Shown: in pieces, positions 59,314-64,000 of the stretch
How positions within the stretch are numbered: position 1 is the first letter of the stretch
Layout of the letters: every line of letters starts with the position of its first letter
Program-made: the position numbers and the translations under genes
Assembly (NCBI GenBank): GCA_026874595.1
Contig: CM049310.1
Coordinates: 41,607,558-41,671,557, forward strand
Direction of reading: 5' to 3'
Source of the DNA: Sipunculus nudus
Lineage: Eukaryota > Annelida > Sipuncula > Golfingiida > Sipunculidae
Length of the DNA: 64,000 nt
The notes under the pieces: generated by a model
Seen by the model: only the letters and a program-made list of their open reading frames with translations
Databases searched by the model: none
What the model was told of the DNA's origin: nothing

Positions 59314-59846
59314 GCTGGGTATGATACTTCGGTTCTTCATAAGCATAACAATGATATGCCAAACCATATCCCGAGGCCAGTTGAAGACTGCGCAGGGGAA
59401 AACTCCTCTTTGGTTTGTTATCTGATCAGTCCAATAATAATATGAAGTATAAATACGATTAAAAATCAGACGATTCCTAACTAGGAGGATACTCTCCTTC
59501 AGACATGAACAACGACAATATAAGTAGAACCAAAGTCAGATAAGCCTGTGCTTCATACTTATATTTTAACAATATTGGAAACAAAAGTAAGAAGATGTAG
59601 CTTTTGATCGTATCACAGATGCGCAGCTGCAAATCAATTTAATATACTGTGGAGATAAAAATGGTCACTTCTGAACATGCTTCAAGTGACGAACAGGAAC
59701 TGAATTAAGCTTGATCACTCGGATGGATAAAACGAATATTCGCTTATTGATATTTCACAAATTACGACCTGAAGTATCCTATAATTATGTCTGATCCAGT
59801 ACATGCAAATGATAAAAAATGGTGGAGGTTATATTTGGGAAAAATA

Positions 59847-59919
59847 TGGTTCCGCTGGGGTTCGAACCCAGGACCTTTCGCGTGTGAGGCGAACGTGATA
59901 GCCACTACACTACGAAACC
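59847..59919 (-). tRNA. tRNA-Val (anticodon CAC), unit 31
   Basis: Body identical to 10057-10129; T5 terminator. Confidence 0.94.
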
Positions 59920-60325
59920 GCTCGATATCGTGCTTTTTTCATTCTGAAGCTCAAGGATATTTTAGCTAATCTTTTATGCGACATCATCTGCAGACCAAGG
60001 TGGGGTACTTCTTACCTCAGTTAAGAATCCGGTCACTACATAAATAACTATATATGATTTTCATTTTAAATACAATAATAATTCCTATTATATTCCTGTT
60101 TAAATGTCAACTACATAGGTTTGAGCCAAGATGAAATAAAAATTAACATACCTTAACGTCACACCTTGTAAGCTGTAAAAGGAGGACGCCGGAAAATATT
60201 TACAATGAAAATGGGCAAAAAATGTGAGACCTGGATTCAGGAAAATCTGAAATGTAAGTATTCATACATATTGAACAAAAATGGAACAATAGACTCTTCG
60301 AATTTCACTTCGACACTGTTAAGTT

Positions 60326-60397
60326 GGCTCGTTGGTCTAGGGGTATGATTCTCGTTTCGGGTGCGAGAGGTCCCGGGTTCAATTCCCGGACGAGCCC
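60326..60397 (+). tRNA. tRNA-Pro (anticodon CGG), unit 32
   Basis: As 17885-17956 with one anticodon-stem change (ctcgtttcggg), turning the last C-G pair of the stem into a T-G wobble. T5 terminator. Likely still functional. Confidence 0.89.
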
Positions 60398-60824
60398 GAT
60401 ATATTTTTAGCCATCCTTAGATTGCCCCTCGATCTTTCACCTGAGAATTTCTTCTTCCCGCTCACTTAGACCGCAGATAATTTAGGTTCGTCATTAGACC
60501 TTGGTCGATCTTTTCTGTTAACGTTTTCATACATATTTTGTAGGGAATTTCTCGAAATCAAATGACCGGGTGCCACAGCTCATACTAAAACATTAAAAGT
60601 ATTTCAGAATATAAAATAATATAGCTTTTCACTGATCACATGTGCTTACCTGCAAATTTAGTTTTAATTGCTGTGGAGAAAGTGCATACATCTTGTTAAT
60701 CCTAATATTTCAATTCGACAACCTCTGATTTACACTCACTAAAACTATAGCGTGGTTACAATATTATCGCCTACAGCAATGGGTCATGGGAGAGAGGGTT
60801 ACCTGGTTTAATAGGTTAAAAATG

Positions 60825-60899
60825 TGATTTCGCATGGGGGTTCGAACCCTGGACCATTGGCGTGTGAGGCGACCCTGAGAGCCACTACACTTCGAAACC
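60825..60899 (-). pseudogene. psi-Val-1, unit 32
   Basis: As 793-867, T5 run kept. Confidence 0.8.
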
Positions 60900-61080
60900 G
60901 TTCGATAATGAACTTCAGTCATTCTGAAGCGTAAGGATCATGTGCAAACTTGTTTTTTGGAGACCAGTTGGATATTGGATAGGGGGAAGCTCACTTTGAT
61001 TTTAAATTCAACCAGTCCACAATAAAACAAATGAAGTATTAATATGATTCATGTTCGAAGAATCCCTAACTGGGAGCTGG

Positions 61081-61152
61081 GGTTTACGCTCTGATTTGAA
61101 ATAAGGACCTGCCGCGTGTGAGATCAACGTGAGAGCGATCAGGCTCGAATCC
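61081..61152 (-). pseudogene. psi-Val-2, unit 32
   Basis: Variant ctgatttgaaataagg; most diverged T arm. Confidence 0.62.
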
Positions 61153-61685
61153 GCTGGGTATCATACTTCGGTTCTTCTTAAGCATAACAATGATATGCCA
61201 AACCATATCCCGAGGCCAGTTGAAGACTGCGCAGGGGAAAACTCCTCTTTGGTTTGTTATCTGATGAGTCCATAAATAATATGAAGTATAAATACGATTA
61301 AAAATCAGACGATTCCTAACTAGGAGAATACTCTCCTTCAGACATGAACAACGACAATATAAGTAGAACCAAAGTCAGATAAGCCTGTGCTTCATACTTA
61401 TATTTTAACAATATTGGAAACAAAAGTAAGAAGATGTAGCTTTTGATCGTATCACAGATGCGCAGCTGCAAATCAATTTAATATACTGTGGAGATAAAAA
61501 TGGTCACTTCTGAATATGCTTCAAGAGACGAACAGGATCTGAATTAAGCTTGATCACTCGGATGGATAAAACGAATATTCGCTTATTGATATTTCACAAA
61601 TTACGACCTGAAGTATCCTATAATTATGTCTGATCCAGTACATGCAAATGATAAAAAATGGTGGAGGTTATATTTGGGAAAAATA

Positions 61686-61758
61686 TGGTTCCGCTGGGGT
61701 TCGAACCCAGGACCTTTCGCGTGTGAGGCGAACGTGATAGCCACTACACTACGAAACC
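61686..61758 (-). tRNA. tRNA-Val (anticodon CAC), unit 32
   Basis: Body identical to 10057-10129; T5 terminator. Confidence 0.94.
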
Positions 61759-62164
61759 GCTCGATATCGTGCTTTTTTCATTCTGAAGCTCAAGGATATT
61801 TTAGCTAATCTTTTATGCGACATCATCTGCAGACCAAGGTGGGGTACTTCTTACCTCAGTTAAGAATCCGGTCACTACATAAATAACTATATATGATTTT
61901 CATTTTTAATACAATAATAATTCCTATTATATTCCTGTTTAAATGTCAACTACATAGGTTTGAGCCAAGATGAAATAAAAATTAACATACCTTAACGTCA
62001 CACCTTGTAAGCTGTAAAAGGAGGACGCCGGAAAATATTTACAATGAAAATGGGCAAAAAATGTGAGACCTGGATTCAGGAAAATCTGAAATGTAAGTAT
62101 TCATACATATTGAACAAAAATGGAACAATAGACTCTTCGAATTTCACTTCGACACTGTTAAGTT

Positions 62165-62236
62165 GGCTCGTTGGTCTAGGGGTATGATTCTCGCTTCGGG
62201 TGCGAGAGGACCCGGGTTCAATTCCCGGACGAGCCC
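62165..62236 (+). tRNA. tRNA-Pro (anticodon CGG), unit 33
   Basis: As 17885-17956 with one variable-loop change (gagaggaccc for gagaggtccc); stems and boxes intact; T5 terminator. Confidence 0.91.
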
Positions 62237-62663
62237 GATATATTTTTAGCCATCCTTAGATTGCCCCTCGATCTTTCACCTGAGAATTTCTTCTTCCCGC
62301 TCACTTAGACCGCAGATAATTTAGGTTCGTCATTAGACCTTGGTCGATCTTTTCTGTTAACGTTTTCATACATATTTTGTAGGGAATTTCTCGAAATCAA
62401 ATGACCGGGTGCCACAGCTCATACTAAAACATTAAAAGTATTTCAGAATATAAAATAATATAGCTTTTCACCGATCACATGTGCTTACCTGCAAATTTAG
62501 TTTTAATTGCTGTGGAGAAAGTGCATACATCTTGTTAATCCTAATATTTCAATTCGACAACCTCTGATTTACACTCACTAAAACTATAGCGTGGTTACAA
62601 TATTATCGCCTACAGCAATGGGTCATGGGAGAGAGGGTTACCTGGTTTAATAGGTTAAAAATG

Positions 62664-62738
62664 TGATTTCGCATGGGGGTTCGAACCCTGGACCATTGGC
62701 GTGTGAGGCGACCCTGAGAGCCACTACACTTCGAAACC
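62664..62738 (-). pseudogene. psi-Val-1, unit 33
   Basis: As unit 32, T5 run kept. Confidence 0.8.
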
Positions 62739-62919
62739 GTTCGATAATGAACTTCAGTCATTCTGAAGCGTAAGGATCATGTGCAAACTTGTTTTTTGGA
62801 GACCAGTTGGATATTGGATAGGGGGAAGCTCACTTTGATTTTAAATTCAACCAGTCCACAATAAAACAAATGAAGTATTAATATGATTCATGTTCGAAGA
62901 ATCCCTAACTGGGAGCTGG

Positions 62920-62991
62920 GGTTTACGCTCTGATTTGAAATAAGGACCTGCCGCGTGTGAGATCAACGTGAGAGCGATCAGGCTCGAATCC
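62920..62991 (-). pseudogene. psi-Val-2, unit 33
   Basis: Same as unit 32. Confidence 0.62.
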
Positions 62992-63524
62992 GCTGGGTAT
63001 CATACTTCGGTTCTTCTTAAGCATAACAATGATATGCCAAACCATATCCCGAGGCCAGTTGAAGACTGCGCAGGGGAAAACTCCTCTTTGGTTTGTTATC
63101 TGATGAGTCCATAAATAATATGAAGTATAAATACGATTAAAAATCAGACGATTCCTAACTAGGAGAATACTCTCCTTCAGACATGAACAACGACAATATA
63201 AGTAGAACCAAAGTCAGATAAGCCTGTGCTTCATACTTATATTTTAACAATATTGGAAACAAAAGTAAGAAGATGTAGCTTTTGATCGTATCACAGATGC
63301 GCAGCTGCAAATCAATTTAATATACTGTGGAGATAAAAATGGTCACTTCTGAATATGCTTCAAGAGACGAACAGGATCTGAATTAAGCTTGATCACTCGG
63401 ATGGATAAAACGAATATTCGCTTATTGATATTTCACAAATTACGACCTGAAGTATCCTATAATTATGTCTGATCCAGTACATGCAAATGATAAAAAATGG
63501 TGGAGGTTATATTTGGGAAAAATA

Positions 63525-63597
63525 TGGTTCCGCTGGGGTTCGAACCCAGGACCTTTCGCGTGTGAGGCGAACGTGATAGCCACTACACTACGAAACC
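63525..63597 (-). tRNA. tRNA-Val (anticodon CAC), unit 33
   Basis: Body identical to 10057-10129; T5 terminator. Confidence 0.94.
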
Positions 63598-63707
63598 GCT
63601 CGATATCGTGCTTTTTTCATTCTGAAGCTCAAGGATATTTTAGCTAATCTTTTATGCGACATCATCTGCAGACCAAGGTGGGGTACTTCTTACCTCAGTT
63701 AAGAATC

Positions 63708-64000
63708 CGGTCACTACATAAATAACTATATATGATTTTCATTTTTAATACAATAATAATTCCTATTATATTCCTGTTTAAATGTCAACTACATAGGTTT
63801 GAGCCAAGATGAAATAAAAATTAACATACCTTAACGTCACACCTTGTAAGCTGTAAAAGGAGGACGCCGGAAAATATTTACAATGAAAATGGGCAAAAAA
63901 TGTGAGACCTGGATTCAGGAAAATCTGAAATGTAAGTATTCATACATATTGAACAAAAATGGAACAATAGACTCTTCGAATTTCACTTCGACACTGTTAA
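63708..64000. repeat. Array unit 34, partial (first 293 bp)
   Basis: Cut by the window end just before the Pro locus. It carries the flank haplotype (aacatacc, ttgtaagctg, acaatgaaaatg) found only in front of intact Pro genes, so an intact tRNA-Pro is expected just outside the window. Confidence 0.93.

Larger units (their letters stand above)
58192..60029. repeat. Array unit 31, class S (1838 bp)
   Basis: Near-identical to unit 30, one base longer in an oligo-T run near the start (cattttttaat). Confidence 0.95.
60030..61868. repeat. Array unit 32, class S with intact Pro (1839 bp)
   Basis: Short unit in which both tRNA genes are intact. Near-identical to unit 33. Front has the intact-Pro haplotype (aacatacc, ttgtaagctg). 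Confidence 0.95.
61869..63707. repeat. Array unit 33, class S with intact Pro (1839 bp)
   Basis: Near-identical to unit 32 over the whole length. Confidence 0.95.

Noticed and set aside
1-64000. CRISPR array or bacterial tRNA operon
   Set aside because: Units are kilobases long, tRNAs lack encoded CCA and have Pol III A/B boxes with oligo-T terminators; no cas or bacterial genes.

Overview
The whole 64 kb window is one head-to-tail tandem array carrying nuclear tRNA genes. I see no protein-coding gene and no unique flanking DNA at either end. With the phase set at the recurring motif cggtca, which begins at base 1, there are 33 complete units and a partial 34th. The tRNAs have split A and B box promoters, oligo-T terminators, no encoded CCA and metazoan-type sequences, so the source is a eukaryote and most likely an animal, probably an invertebrate. 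I cannot name the species from the sequence.

Each unit holds, in order: a tRNA-Pro(CGG) or its decayed form on the plus strand; two decayed tRNA-Val(CAC)-like sequences on the minus strand (called psi-Val-1 and psi-Val-2 here); and a tRNA-Val(CAC) gene on the minus strand. The Val of one unit and the Pro of the next are head to head, about 400 bp apart. Four unit classes occur. S (1835-1839 bp: 1, 3, 5-9, 11, 14, 15, 17, 18, 20-24, 26, 27, 29-33) has Val. S-delta (1772-1773 bp: 13, 16, 19) has lost the Val body. L-delta (2364-2370 bp: 2, 4, 10, 12) has an extra block of about 600 bp but no Val body. L-full (2423 bp: 25, 28) has the extra block, an intact Val and an intact Pro. In total I count 26 Val(CAC) genes, most identical, 5 intact Pro(CGG) genes (units 10, 25, 28, 32, 33), 28 decayed Pro copies, 33 copies of each psi-Val and 7 Val deletion scars.

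The unit is itself built from three diverged modules (A, B, C). Each descends from an ancestral block that probably had one plus-strand Pro and one minus-strand Val. Module A keeps Pro plus psi-Val-1, B keeps psi-Val-2, and C keeps the working Val. The trimer then became the amplified unit, as in satellite higher-order repeats. On top of this there are recent multi-unit duplications: units 1-2, 3-4 and 11-12; units 13-15 and 16-18 (5444 bp each); units 24-25 and 27-28; and the pairs 30/31 and 32/33.

Spacers between the tRNA elements are AT-rich and show no gene, mobile element or other RNA that I can recognise. Short open frames recur in every unit only because the DNA repeats; several simply read antisense through tRNA-Val.
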